DNA of 64,000 nucleotides from Mayamaea pseudoterrestris (Eukaryota > Bacillariophyta > Bacillariophyceae > Sellaphorales > Sellaphoraceae). The position numbers and the translations under genes are program-made. Of the stretch, positions 37,108 to 47,907 are shown piece after piece; position 1 is the stretch's first letter; each line of letters opens with the position of its first letter. The stretch is taken from positions 169,454 to 233,453 of the forward strand of contig BROI01000036.1 of assembly GCA_027923505.1 (NCBI GenBank). The letters run 5' to 3'. The notes beneath the pieces were generated by a model, which had not been told where the DNA came from, ran no database searches, and worked only from the letters and a program-made list of their open reading frames with translations.

Positions 37108-37989
37108 ATGTTCTTCTCCAACACAGCCGCACGAAAGGAGAAGCTCTGCGAGCCGCTCAAGGGTCCTCCACCAGGTCGTTACCCTTGCAATCCGACGCTC
37201 CTGCTGGGAATTCCACGATTCATCGCCGAGGAGCTGCACCATGTACTCATCAACGACTTGGTGTATTCGCGCACCAGCAAGCTCCAGCAAGAGTTGAATC
37301 CTCGTCTCTCCGACTTGGATCTATTGCAAATTCTTGAAAACTTGTCGGGGTCAGACTTGATCAATTTGACAAAAGCCTATAATGGAAGTATTTTGGTTCT
37401 GGATGACGACATTTACGTCAATGACACCGATCAAGTGAGTGCAGCAAAGCTTGAACAGGTCTCTGCTTTAGCTCCCTTTCAGGCAATTGTCGTTCACTCC
37501 AATTTCGTGTACGAAGATTCGATTCGTGAGTTTACTGTGATGAGCTACAATCAGCATGGGACGTCGGTGGTATACATGTCGATTGAAGGAATCTTTGACA
37601 TGTCAGCCTTGCGGCAAGCGTTTGGAATTGACTGGAACCTTTCCGCATACACAAAGCGCCAGATTCAACTCACAGCAAGCCAGGGCCACCGCATACTTGG
37701 CCGAAACGCGTTTCACCCGCACGACACGTACACAAAGGCACATTACGTCACTTCACGTCGAGCCGAGGAAGAGTTGTTTGCCGAATGCGTTGATCCGACG
37801 GACTATGAGGGAGAGGACGACGATGAAATGCCGGCTCCATCTCCAGGCTCGCCAGCGTTGGCTCATATTGACGGCAACAAGAGCGTTTCGTACTTTGGTT
37901 TTGTGAATTCACTGGATGTTTCCTACGGCGCAATCATGTATCGACTTTGCTTTGCGGCGGAATTTGACAAGGTTGAGAAAAGCAATTGA
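37108..37989 (+). CDS. Conserved-looking soluble protein, unknown function
   Basis: Single exon, 293 residues, divergent from pyruvate kinase with 280 bp between the starts. The sequence is well mixed and looks globular (FIAEELHHVLINDLVYSRTSKLQQEL, FQAIVVHSNFVYEDSIREFTVMSYN, VVYMSIEGIFDMSALRQAFGIDW), without a signal peptide or transmembrane helix. An acidic linker (DYEGEDDDEMPAPSPGSP) precedes a C-terminal segment. I do not recognise a family. The start is the only well-placed ATG; the N-terminus (MFFSNTAARKEKL) is not a plastid presequence. Confidence 0.75.
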   Translation: MFFSNTAARKEKLCEPLKGPPPGRYPCNPTLLLGIPRFIAEELHHVLINDLVYSRTSKLQQELNPRLSDLDLLQILENLSGSDLINLTKAYNGSILVLDDDIYVNDTDQVSAAKLEQVSALAPFQAIVVHSNFVYEDSIREFTVMSYNQHGTSVVYMSIEGIFDMSALRQAFGIDWNLSAYTKRQIQLTASQGHRILGRNAFHPHDTYTKAHYVTSRRAEEELFAECVDPTDYEGEDDDEMPAPSPGSPALAHIDGNKSVSYFGFVNSLDVSYGAIMYRLCFAAEFDKVEKSN

Positions 37990-38574
37990 CCAAGTTAATT
38001 TGGAGGAACCAAATGCTTGCTGACGGCATTCGATTTCGTAAATATAATTCTCGCGACACACTTATTACATAGGCAGCTAACCTGATTTTAGTAGTTTTAG
38101 TACTTAAGCATTCAAGTCTACCTATGCCTCCGCTGTCCAACAATCGTCCAGCCATTTCGCAAATGCTCATGTAAAAGTCGCGAGAGCAGTACAGCAGTAG
38201 ACTGCTTGGGCAGCGAGTATACTTCTTGATTGTCGTTTCGACTAACAGTAAATCGCACTTTAGAGCCTGAAAGCAGTCGCAAATGCTAGCACGAGAGCAG
38301 TGTATTCCAATTTCAATTCGAATCATGCTGAGGGCTTGCATCACCCCAAAGATAAATCCCGTGATTTGCATTTGGTATGTATTTGGGCAATTCCCAACGC
38401 AACAATGGTTCGACGTTCGCAGCACGCGATGGCAAGATTTCTGCGTCGAGGATCGGGTGTGCTTACTACGACGTGCTTAGCGCACCGGAAGGCTCGTAAT
38501 ATAATTTGCTGAGACGGTTTGACAAGCATGATACAATAATAAGCATACTCAATACATCATTACTTTAGACACCT
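37990..38574. other. Intergenic, no gene seen
   Basis: About 585 bp between two convergent genes. Only short frames occur, and none has protein character. It presumably holds two 3' UTRs. Confidence 0.3.
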
Positions 38575-40238
38575 CTACACTGGAAGACCTCCGCGCCGAG
38601 GTCCAAGAATGTTCTCCGCCACTTGGGCTTCACCCAGTCCCAAAATATTTTGACATAGCAAATCACTGTAGGATTGTTGCAGGCGCTCCACCGTCTTGAC
38701 TTCGGCGGAACGCAAGCACTCGCGAGGGTCGTAGTACTTCTTGTTGGGCTTGTCAGCACCTTCAGGGTTACCAATCTGAGTTTGCAAGTAGTCATGGTAC
38801 TTGGCTTCGAAACTACGAATACCTTCCCAATATGACCTAAAAAGCGACATTGATAAAGAAGTTAGTCAGTATCAAAACAAACCAATGAAGAATGACAAAA
38901 TTTATAAAGACCGCAACGTACCATTGGGTGTCCGTGTCAATGTTCATTTTGATGACGCCGTAGCCAATGGACTCTTGGATATCATTGATATCCGATCCAC
39001 TTCCTCCATGGAAAACAAACTTGACTGGCTTGCCGTCAGCCGGAGCCTTGTCACCAAGCTTTTCCGCAATGTATTCCTGTGCGCGCGACAAGATTTTGGG
39101 CTCGAGCTTAACATTTCCTGGTGAATACACGCCGTGCACATTTCCAAAGGCAGCAGCGACAGTGAACGCCTCGCTGATGGGAGTCAACTCCTTGTAAACT
39201 TGGTAAATCTCCTCCGGCTTGCTGTACAAGTCCTCGGCAGGTCGGTCCGAGTTGTCAACACCATCCTCTTCTCCACCCGTAATGCCAAGCTCCATTTCCA
39301 GCATGATACCAATCTTGGACATTCGCTTCAAGTACGTCTTGCAGATTTCAATGTTTTCCTCAATCGGTTCCTCCGACAAGTCAATCATGTGACTCGAGAA
39401 CAATGGCTCGCCATGCTGCTCAAAGTATCGCTCGCTTGCCGCAAGGAGTCCATCAATCCATGGAAGCAGCTTCTTGGCGCAATGATCCGTATGAAGAATG
39501 ACAGGAACTCCATATTGCTCGGCCATGGTTCGTACATGAAAAGCACCCGATACGGCTCCAGCAATAGCAGCCCGATAGTTGGTATTGTCTAGTCCCTTGC
39601 CGCCGTAAAACTGCGAACCGCCCGAGGAGAATTGAATGATAATGGGAGCGTCGTTGCGGCGAGCCGCCTCAAGACAAGCGTTGATACCCGATGAGCTGAC
39701 GCAATTGACTGCTGGAATGGCGTAGCCTGTTCAGTGATGAGTGAATGGAGAGTGCAGATAAGAAAACGAATTGTTCAGGAAAATGACGTCTGAATGCGTG
39801 ACAAACGAAGTCTCCCAAAAACGAAGCGCTGTAAAGCCATGAATTTCGGCCGACATGGTCTCCAATTCAAGCCAGCAAGAAGCTGTCAATCAATTGTATA
39901 ACTTTCAGAAGCAAATCAGACTAGCCGAGTCCTCCAAGAGGTCCATTCGTTCCGTTTCATTCACTTGTTCCTCCGTTTCCCAGCAACATTGGCTTACCTT
40001 TCTTCTTGGCATCCTCCAAAAGGTCAACGACAGCCTGTCCACTCAGAACTCCAGGATGGACTGAATCTGGCATATTGGGGTACTTGGTGATGGCACATTC
40101 CGCCTCGCACGGCAAGCCAAGCTCGCCCGCCGATCCAGAGAGCGCAGAATTGCTGCTGCAACTTTTTGGAGCGGAATGAGTTGCAAAGGCGACTGCGACT
40201 TGCGGCAAGAGCAGTAATGCAAGGACTTTCATCATCAT
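38575..40238 (-). CDS. Class II fructose-1,6-bisphosphate aldolase, plastid-targeted (3 exons)
   Basis: Minus-strand exons 40238-39998, 39726-38922 and 38836-38575 give 435 residues. Introns of 271 and 85 bp are GT-AG. The N-terminus (MMMKVLALLLLPQVAVA/F-ATHSAPKS) is a signal peptide followed by an AF transit motif, so import into a complex plastid is likely. The body is class IIA, close to bacterial FbaA: zinc ligand and catalytic residues in HTDHCAKKLLPWIDGLL (His159, Asp161, His162), SSHMIDLSEEPIEENIEIC, ELGITGGEEDGVDNSDR, FGNVHGVYSPGNVKL and VFHGGSGS. DTDTQW/SYWEGI is restored across intron 2. It interconverts fructose-1,6-bisphosphate with the two triose phosphates in plastid carbon metabolism. 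Diatoms are known to keep plastid class II aldolases of this type. Confidence 0.94.
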
Positions 40239-40640
40239 TCCCTACGTATATCTCACAGACTTATTTCAGAGGGTCGAATAAACGATCGTATGAAAGGTCA
40301 ACAGGTTTGACGATGGTGATGAAACTCATTGTCGACGACGAAACCTCATCGTCGCGGATCTTGCGGCTCGCAAGCGCAACTGATGACGTACGTGCGTCGG
40401 CGCGCCAGCCCGGTGCCATAACCGGTCCGACATCCATTCTTTAAAATTCGCGCGCGCCGTGCTTCCAACATGCGAGCTACGCTACTTGACCATGGACCAT
40501 AGTTTGAGCCGCACAGAAACGCATGCACAAGTCATGGTATATAAGTGCGCTACAGTATAAATGTACATGCAAAAATCCCTGTTATATTGTAATATCTACC
40601 GATAACATACACTCTCCGTACAGTATTGTCGCTCTGAACT
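40239..40640. other. Intergenic, aldolase promoter region
   Basis: About 400 bp holding the aldolase promoter (minus strand) and the 3' end of the LRR-like gene. Nothing else was recognised. Confidence 0.3.
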
Positions 40641-42140
40641 TCAGCCAACCCAAGCATGCCCTTGTAGAGCAGCAACTGGAAATGGGCGACGACGTTGCTG
40701 CAACATACGCTCACGGGCGCGTGAGCGAGCTTGCTCACACAGCGACGGATTCTCGTGAGCCAAGTGATAGAATATACAATCCAAATGGTTGCGTACTGCA
40801 CCAAGCATTTGCAAGCCAGCAGCGTCATCTCCAATGTCCAACTTTAGGTATTTACGGCCCGCCATATTAAGCATTGGAATCGTTTGAAGGCTGCTCTTGA
40901 AGTTGGCTGTCCAAGGCTCAATCCGTCCCGATTGCAAGCGAATAGTACAAACACTGTAGTTCGACTTGAGAGCTTCCGCAAGCCAAGGTGATTCGTTTAG
41001 TTTCGGAGCGTCGTCCGAAAGCGAGCTGCAATGCACCGCGATATGCTTGAGTTTGTCGTTATCAGGAGCAACGCATGCAGCCAACGCTTCATCCAGATCT
41101 GAAACAAACTCATGGACAAAGATTGTTAATGACTTGAGTTTTAGGCACTGGGCGGCTGCCGATACTAGCTGGGCGATGGCACGATCATTGGCAAGCTCCG
41201 TTGCACGCTGATCAGCTCCATTGCCGACACGATGCTCAAGAATGGCGTCACGCCCAATGTGCATACGTTCCAAATGTGTCAGAAGATGGACACTCTGCGC
41301 CATCGTACGAAAAAAATCAGCCGTTTGCTGTCCTGGAAAGCGTAAACCATGACATGTTAAGGATCTGATTCCAGAAGCGGTAATGGCAATTGCTAATGTC
41401 GACGGATCAGCAAATGAGATTTCCATCATACTGAGACAAAATATACGTGATGCAGCAATTCCTTGACAAAGTATCTCTTGCGACCGTTCCGTGCGAACGT
41501 CCAAATTCAAAAAATTAAAAGTGGCACTTTGCGTGCTACCCTGACCCATGCTGCGCAGCAGACCCGCAATGGCAAAAGCTGCGTCGGGCAAGATGCTCGA
41601 ACTGATCCCGTGGCTCCCTGCCAAAGTGACGAATTTCAAGGTGCGTATCGAGTTCAAGGCTGGCAGAATCATTGGGTAACTCTCAGTAGGAATGACAAGA
41701 TAGATATTCTCGAGCGACGAGTGGTCATTGAGGGCCGCATGGAGCTCGCGGAAGACTTGTTCATTTGCGAATCGACTCTGAAGATGCAAGAGTTTGATGA
41801 AAGGCATGTTTCGAAGAATAGTAGCATGGCGTACACTGAAAGTACTGTCGCCTCTAAAAGGGCCATAAATGCTTGCCGTCTTTGTCATGGCAGCCAATGT
41901 CGTGTACAGCAATTCCATAATCGGCGTTCGCAGCTCAAAGCTCGCTTCCAGGCGGAGGCCAGAAACGCGATTATTCTTTTCCAAAGCCTTGGCGGTCTTG
42001 TTCGCGTCAATCTCGCGCAAGTTAGAAAAGTTGTTTACAAAGACCGAGTCAATCACAAGCGCATGGATTCTTGATCCGTCACTTGTCACTTTCCGGATGA
42101 GCTCCTCGTGACCTTCATTTTCCTCCCAATTGATATCCAT
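40641..42140 (-). CDS. LRR-like (RNI-type) repeat protein
   Basis: Single exon, 499 residues. It contains irregular leucine-rich units of ribonuclease-inhibitor type: NTNLREIDAN-like openings, LENIYLVIPTESYPMILPALNSIRTLKFVTLAGS, GIRSLTCHGLRFPGQQ, LTHLERMHIG, LKLKSLTIFVHEF and LKHIAVHCSSLSDD. No signal peptide, transmembrane segment, F-box or kinase domain was seen, so it is probably a soluble protein-interaction module of unknown partner. The Arg-rich C-terminus (ARSRARERMLQQRRRPF) could be a nuclear signal. The start at 42140 is the first ATG and is followed by an acidic N-terminus. A decayed paralogue lies immediately upstream in the same orientation (about 42480-43420). Confidence 0.72.
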   Translation of the reverse strand: MDINWEENEGHEELIRKVTSDGSRIHALVIDSVFVNNFSNLREIDANKTAKALEKNNRVSGLRLEASFELRTPIMELLYTTLAAMTKTASIYGPFRGDSTFSVRHATILRNMPFIKLLHLQSRFANEQVFRELHAALNDHSSLENIYLVIPTESYPMILPALNSIRTLKFVTLAGSHGISSSILPDAAFAIAGLLRSMGQGSTQSATFNFLNLDVRTERSQEILCQGIAASRIFCLSMMEISFADPSTLAIAITASGIRSLTCHGLRFPGQQTADFFRTMAQSVHLLTHLERMHIGRDAILEHRVGNGADQRATELANDRAIAQLVSAAAQCLKLKSLTIFVHEFVSDLDEALAACVAPDNDKLKHIAVHCSSLSDDAPKLNESPWLAEALKSNYSVCTIRLQSGRIEPWTANFKSSLQTIPMLNMAGRKYLKLDIGDDAAGLQMLGAVRNHLDCIFYHLAHENPSLCEQARSRARERMLQQRRRPFPVAALQGHAWVG

Positions 42141-42479
42141 GATTGCTTGCTAGTGATCAGACTTGAGAGCAAAGCTACGCGGATGAACTTGAATCAAAGC
42201 AAGCGTGGCGAAGCGGCGGAGCGGAAGCGGAAATCAATGAGAGGACCATGGCGACAATTCTGCGCGGACGGTTGTCGCAGCAGTACCAGAAGTTCAGTTT
42301 AGCTACGTGCGCCGCACCTAGCTGACAAGGCATCCATGGTCACTACTATATTCGGCGGGAAACATAGCACCACCATATCAATGCAGAAAGAAGCTAATTA
42401 ACATTAAAAACTTTCAAGCAAACAGTTTTTATATTTCAATCGTATTTCATACAAAACGGAACAGTGCGACTCGTTCGAG

Positions 42480-43420
42480 GCAGTTCAAAGTGCATCCTAG
42501 TAATCCCAAGCGTCTAAACACCAGCAAGTTCGTCATTTGGATCCAGCGTCGCGTATCAAGCTATATCGGCATTGAGCCCGAGCAAGAAGTCAATGGAAGC
42601 CGTCTCGAGGCCAAAGTTGCGAATCGTTGTAATATGCTTGAGCGCTTTCAAAAAGCAATGACGATTCGCTCACCTTGGGGATTGCCGGCGAGTCGAGTGA
42701 CTTGCAGTAGACGTGAATTCCATCAAGCTCGCGGTTCTCTGGACAAAGCAAGCAGCAAGTGCATAGTCCAGCTTTGGAACATTCTTGTTCAGACCAAAAG
42801 TCAGTGACTTAAATTCATGGCATTGAGCCGCTGCCAACGCAGTTTCGCCACGACAAGATCGTCAACGAGCCACGTGGCTTCAGTGTCATGGTCGTCATCG
42901 AGTCCACCAGCAACTGGGGATGCACCAGCTCAGCGATTCCAATCGATGCATGCTATGGATCCATGCGCCAGCGACGAGAAGAAAATTGCCGCTTCTTACC
43001 CGGCAAAGTCCAAGCAAATGAATGCAAGGCATTTACAGTTAATTGATGCAGTCAATGCGTCCGTATCGGATCAGCAAATTTGCAGTCGCACAAGAGAAGG
43101 GTTTGAATGCTTGACAAGAGCATTGCAGAGGACATCTTGGGTCCCATCCAAAGTTGAATCCCAGGACAAGAGCTCGAGCTCCGAGCCTTGCGCAAATCAG
43201 AGTCGCCATGACATGCATTACGGCCGCGCAGAGCGGAACGCCTAGGACACAAGGATTGCGCAAGACGACTTGTTCAAAGGATGCTTCGAAAGCTACTTTG
43301 GAATACTATAGTAATCCATTGGAATGTCAGTAAATATGAATGGTTGTGGAGCATGTCGGCCAGCTTGCGCATGACATCTACCTCCCGTCAAGTCGCCGAG
43401 AAGGTTCAGTATCTGGAGAT
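42480..43420 (-). pseudogene. Decayed paralogue of the adjacent LRR-like gene
   Basis: Translating the minus strand in pieces gives segments alignable, in the same order, with the intact gene at 40641-42140. SSAMLLSSIQTLLLCDCKFADP matches QEILCQGIAASRIFCLSMMEISFADP. A frame containing AAIFFSSLAHGS matches TADFFRTMAQSV. LAAAQCHEFKSLTFGLNKNVPKLDYALAAC matches VSAAAQCLKLKSLTIFVHEFVSDLDEALAAC. The pieces fall in different frames and are interrupted by stops, so no intact product is possible. It is a tandem duplicate that has lost function; edges are approximate because similarity fades on both sides. Confidence 0.6.
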
Positions 43421-44141
43421 GCGGGCCTGCAATGATAGTAATGTTTTCCGTTGCACTTCCTGCTGCCTTTCCCCTCGTCTGAGGCTGCTTCCTCTGCCGA
43501 CGGCCGATGACACCACAGTGCGCAGTGCGCCGTCCCGAAAACCAGCCACTTATGTAGACAGTGATCGTGTTATGGTCCCTTTTTTAGCTTCTAAGCACTA
43601 TCGAACATGATTGTCACTTCCAGTTGTAACTGTTCGAGAGCTCTGTAATGGTGGCTGGATGCTTTCATCACAAAATCGCAAGTCATTTTTCGTGTTTATG
43701 TGCATGACGCATGCAGGGGTTAAGCATGGTAATCTCGCAGATTATTGAACAATCATTTCAGGCGTCATCATTTTCCCAATTCTTTGCAACTGTATAGCCT
43801 TGTCTCGCTCGTCATTTAAAGTTGACACCAGCTGTATCCTGCGCAGCAGCAAGCACGATTGATTCCTCGACACCAACCATCACACCATGCGGGCGGCCGA
43901 TTGCATGCATTCACCTCCTCATCTCCTTTCAACGATTATCGGTAGACCTATTGACACATTGCTATCAACTCATTCCCAAGACTCGATGCTGTAAACACTG
44001 CAATGACGCAAATGGTGCTCTCATGATTCGTGATGCAAACGTGCATCAATGTGCAGTTGCCAGGTGGCAGCTCACTAGCCATCGTCCATCAATCTCTGTC
44101 AGAATCTTCAGTTCGTAGTGAGCTGCAACATACTGCTAGCG
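43421..44141. other. Intergenic, possible further pseudogene remnant
   Basis: About 720 bp between the pseudogene and the next gene. The first part may extend the decayed LRR-like copy, but similarity cannot be followed by eye. No other feature was seen. Confidence 0.25.
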
Positions 44142-45314
44142 ATGGTCTCGACTCGCTCAATGACTGCTGCCGCCGCCGCCGCCCTTTCTGTTTCGATATT
44201 GAACAGCACGGACGACTCATTGGCGACAGTCGCTCGTCATTCCGCCATACTTCTTCCGGATCGACCGAACGAAACAAGGAAAGGTGAGCGAATCAAGAAA
44301 GCCGACAAGACGGAAATTATGATCTCATCAAATGACTGTATCGTCGGAAACACTTTACCCGTGGCGGCGGCGGTGGCAGCTACTGCTGCTATTTTCGAAC
44401 CGAGGATCGTCGAACTCGCCATTTGCGACACAAATGAAGTCGCAACTACGAGTACGAGTAACGCAACTGAGACAACGGCACAAGTCGAGTGGGCCAGGCA
44501 AACAGTGACAAAAACAAACGCTGCTTTTGGTGCTCTTCCTCCTGTAGACAAGACGTTGAGCGACGACGCGATGCCGGTCACGCCTTCAGCCGCACTGAAA
44601 CGGCCGAGTCAAGTGAGGCCAATCAATGCGGTTACTACAGACCCAGTTATTGCAAAGGAACCTAGAATTTGTCGGAATATAGATGCAGGAAAGACGGCAG
44701 AGGTTTCGAAAGCAGCTGATGTGATCGCTTTGCCCGCCCAAGAATTGAACGACGCGGCATGGGCCAATGAGACTACTGCTACTGCTACTGCCACTGCTAC
44801 TGTTACTGCTACTGCTGCAGAGTCAGTAGCTATTCCATTGCGGCTTGCTCCACAGCAAGTAACATCATTGGATCAACTTGCTGATCCAGCATTGAAGGTT
44901 GCTTACGCGTCACTATCAGGTCTTGCAGTTGTTGGAGCTGTCTCCGAGTCAGCAATCATCAATGCAACGGATCCACTCGATGGGAAAGGCAACTTGCTTA
45001 CGACGATTATTTCGCCAATCAAGAGCGCGATGACGACAAGTTCCATGGTGGATTGGCTGTACTGGTTCATGCGTGCCGGAGTGCAAACCATTTGCTTGCT
45101 CCGGTATGGTAACAAATTCTTCAGCCTTGCTGCTGCTCTTCTAAACTACTTGCCGAATACGCCGATAATCATGTGGGCGGTTGCACTAAACGCGGTTTCT
45201 ACAATCATTGGACGGAACGTTGCGTGGTCTGCATATATTGTTTGGATCGCCATCTACTACACGCTTCCATTTATGTTGCCAAAGGTTGGATTCCTCATTT
45301 TGGGCTGCGAATAA
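44142..45314 (+). CDS. Hydrophobic C-terminal membrane protein, unknown
   Basis: Single exon, 390 residues from MVSTRSMTAAAAAALSV (ATG at 44142). The first 240 residues are Ala/Thr-rich and polar, including a Thr-Ala dipeptide run encoded by an ACTGCT hexamer-like repeat near 44775-44820. From about residue 250 there are hydrophobic segments (VAYASLSGLAVVGAVSE; VDWLYWFMRAGVQTICLL; FFSLAAALLNYLPNTPIIMWAVALNAV; SAYIVWIAIYYTLPFMLP), suggesting about three to four membrane helices. No family was recognised. The start could lie 24 bp upstream at a non-ATG codon, but ATG is preferred. Confidence 0.65.
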   Translation: MVSTRSMTAAAAAALSVSILNSTDDSLATVARHSAILLPDRPNETRKGERIKKADKTEIMISSNDCIVGNTLPVAAAVAATAAIFEPRIVELAICDTNEVATTSTSNATETTAQVEWARQTVTKTNAAFGALPPVDKTLSDDAMPVTPSAALKRPSQVRPINAVTTDPVIAKEPRICRNIDAGKTAEVSKAADVIALPAQELNDAAWANETTATATATATVTATAAESVAIPLRLAPQQVTSLDQLADPALKVAYASLSGLAVVGAVSESAIINATDPLDGKGNLLTTIISPIKSAMTTSSMVDWLYWFMRAGVQTICLLRYGNKFFSLAAALLNYLPNTPIIMWAVALNAVSTIIGRNVAWSAYIVWIAIYYTLPFMLPKVGFLILGCE

Positions 45315-45837
45315 ATTCGAGTACTTGTTTCGCTTGGAGTAAATGATTGCAAAGTTTGCGGGCGCATAAAAGGGAGGAGCTGTACGTACCTTGCAGTAAT
45401 TGTCGTGTACTGTCGTATTGCGATTCACATGTCTATCGCTTGTGAAGTTAACTCGTATTGTACCGATCCATCTGTTTACATTATTTACTTGTATCTAGCC
45501 TTCATCCAGCTGCTTGATCAAACGTAACTTTAAGTGGCATGGGTGATATTTACATGCATCGGCATAAACACATTAGCTGAAATGGAATCATAGTCATCGA
45601 GCTCCTTCTACGCGTCATTACTTGATATGCCCCGTCATCACGATTACATAAGCCTCGACAACCGCTCTGACGAGCCGCCATACCTTTGTGACGGTTCGTC
45701 GGCTTCGGCGAGAATGCGAAGTCATTTTGTTCTTCACCGTTCACACAACTGGAGCCTGCATGAACTTTCGACCGGCGGTCATTAACATAGCAGCATCGAG
45801 TCTTCTACTGTAAGCATAACTACAGATTAATACTACC
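45315..45837. other. Intergenic, no gene seen
   Basis: About 520 bp with only short accidental reading frames. It must contain the promoter of the gene starting at 45838. Confidence 0.3.
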
Positions 45838-47907
45838 ATGGATGTCAATGAAAGCATCGAACGCAATTTGCGTCAACTTGAAGGCGAGGAATCTACACGC
45901 TCAGTCATTCACGTCAAACCGCCCGGTGTCGACGGAATCAGTCACGAGGAAAGTCATATTGTCCCGGTCTACGAGCTGGCTCGCAACGCTCAGCTCTGGC
46001 AAGTCACGCAAATACCTCCTGGATTATTTTGGGACTTCTACGTGTCGCGATCAGGCATGGTGGTGCGACTGTCCGAGTGGACGGTCGCAGTATTCTTATT
46101 TGACTTGGAGGGCCAATTCACCTCTGAAAACCATATCCGCTTGGCACCAAATATGAACGGAGATGAAAGTGATTACATTGCTGCAGGTCCAACTGTGTAC
46201 GCATTTGATCCATTAGCAGTTGGTGGAGCGGGAGCGGTAGTTTGTCAGACGTTTGTATCGGTGTCAGCTATTCCGTTGGACGATGCAGCGTTGCATCAAA
46301 CTCGCCTTGATTTGAAGGATACACTTCAGTTTCTTGTGTCGTTACCAAGCTTAGAATTAGATCAGCCCTATAATCGATATGTTTGGTTTCGTGGGACCGA
46401 CGACTTCCAAACTTTGCGGCATATGAAGGATTGCTACGCGATAGAGGGCCTGCAAGAGTGCTTCGACAACGACGAATGGAACAACGGCACTGCTATATTT
46501 CAGATGGAATCTTTTGAGCCATCAGTGGAGCAATGGGCATTTATTGAATCACTGGAGTTGAAATCCATTCGCATGGAATGTATGGCCTTTCCGTTTACAG
46601 TTCTACAGAACACAAAGGCGCTGTTGGCAGTTCTCTACAACGTGCAGATGCAAGGCCCAACTACTGCGCATTCCACTGCTCCTACGACAACAAATACAAG
46701 CTTGCGGGTGATATTCGATAAAGATGCATTGTCTTTGGACACTGATGCAAGCGTTGACCAGCTCTTGGACGAGTACATGTCACTTTCACAGTCGATTCAA
46801 TTCTATAGGGTTTCCATGTCGAATCGAGGATGGCTTCGTTTCTGGTCCTCGCCTGTTATGTCTCAAGACACGACATGCCAGCGACTCCTTTTGGAAGATT
46901 GGCATATTGACGGCGCACCAATGACTGCAGAGCACGCTTTGCTTATTCCCAACCGGCAATGGATGTTTTGTCTGATCAACAACGATGGCGTGAATGAAGG
47001 GCAGCAGATTGATGGCATTCATGGGCTCACGCTGTTTCGGATTCCATGTTCTTTCACGACCGAAGAAATGAACTACTTTCGACCTGAATTGAATCCTTTT
47101 CTGGCAGAGACGCCTCCATTTGACTTTTCTCATCTTGCTCTCCAAGAGTTTCTGCACCGTCATTCCAACGATGCAAGCACGATACGCAATCTTTTGCAAC
47201 ACCATCTTGCAACCTTGGTTGTGCAGCCCCGATCCGCAGAAGCCATTGCCCATGATATGGAAACGTCAATCATTGAGCTGCGAGGCCATGTCATTGACCA
47301 CCAAGCCATCCTCGACATTATTACAATGTCAAATCAAGAGCACCATGTAGAGCAGGCTCGTGACCAGATGGCGTTACTGTCGCAACTTGACGAAGAATGT
47401 CAAAATTGCATTGCTGACGACAATTCTCTGGATGCGCGTATGTATTTCGAATTGGGTAGTGTTGCGGATCTGTCTTTACAGGTTGAAGCGTTGCGTCAAG
47501 AAAGTCGAGAGAGTCAAGACGCGATGCAAGCGATGCGTCGAGAGCACCAGGAGCAGCTGCAAGAGAGCCAAGACGCGATGCAAGCGATGCGTCGGGAGCA
47601 CCAGGAGCAGCTGCAAGAGAGCCAAGACGCGACGGAAACGATGCGTCGGGAGCACCAGGAGCAGCTGCAAGAGAGCCAAGACGCGACGGAAGCGATGCGT
47701 CGGGAGCACCAGGAGCAGCTGCAAGAGAGCCAAGACGCGATGCAAGCGATGCGTCAAGAGCACCAGGAGCAGCTGCAGGCGCTGCATCGGGAGCACCAAG
47801 GGCAGCAGCTTGCCGCGCAGAATCGCTTCGCGCTTTTGGAGGCGCACATGGTAAGAGTGTTAGCAATGCTTGAGGACGGACGGGGTCATGGCGTCAATAA
47901 TTCGTAG
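45838..47907 (+). CDS. Unknown protein with C-terminal repeat coiled coil
   Basis: Single exon of 689 residues. Residues 1-540 are a well-mixed, acidic, apparently globular region without a recognised domain (LWQVTQIPPGLFWDFYVSRSGMVVRL, LDDAALHQTRLDLKDTLQFLVSLPSLEL, IESLELKSIRMECMAF). Residues ~560-650 are tandem 18-residue units of the type MRREHQEQLQESQDAMQA, encoded by a 54-bp repeat. The charge and Gln pattern predicts a long helix or coiled coil. The context CTACCATGG supports the start at 45838. Tandem growth of the repeat should change coiled-coil length between strains. Confidence 0.72.
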   Translation: MDVNESIERNLRQLEGEESTRSVIHVKPPGVDGISHEESHIVPVYELARNAQLWQVTQIPPGLFWDFYVSRSGMVVRLSEWTVAVFLFDLEGQFTSENHIRLAPNMNGDESDYIAAGPTVYAFDPLAVGGAGAVVCQTFVSVSAIPLDDAALHQTRLDLKDTLQFLVSLPSLELDQPYNRYVWFRGTDDFQTLRHMKDCYAIEGLQECFDNDEWNNGTAIFQMESFEPSVEQWAFIESLELKSIRMECMAFPFTVLQNTKALLAVLYNVQMQGPTTAHSTAPTTTNTSLRVIFDKDALSLDTDASVDQLLDEYMSLSQSIQFYRVSMSNRGWLRFWSSPVMSQDTTCQRLLLEDWHIDGAPMTAEHALLIPNRQWMFCLINNDGVNEGQQIDGIHGLTLFRIPCSFTTEEMNYFRPELNPFLAETPPFDFSHLALQEFLHRHSNDASTIRNLLQHHLATLVVQPRSAEAIAHDMETSIIELRGHVIDHQAILDIITMSNQEHHVEQARDQMALLSQLDEECQNCIADDNSLDARMYFELGSVADLSLQVEALRQESRESQDAMQAMRREHQEQLQESQDAMQAMRREHQEQLQESQDATETMRREHQEQLQESQDATEAMRREHQEQLQESQDAMQAMRQEHQEQLQALHREHQGQQLAAQNRFALLEAHMVRVLAMLEDGRGHGVNNS
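47509..47775 (+). repeat. 54-bp coding minisatellite
   Basis: Five near-identical 54-bp units (core GATGCGTCGRGAGCACCAGG) lie in tandem inside the gene at 45838-47907. Differences between units are mostly ATGCAA versus ACGGAA. The unit length is a multiple of three, so copy-number change keeps frame. Confidence 0.85.

Noticed and set aside
47321-47866. Minus-strand frames over the 54-bp minisatellite (Ala/Pro- and Leu-rich)
   Set aside because: Repeat periodicity keeps several frames open; composition is a by-product of the plus-strand coding repeat.
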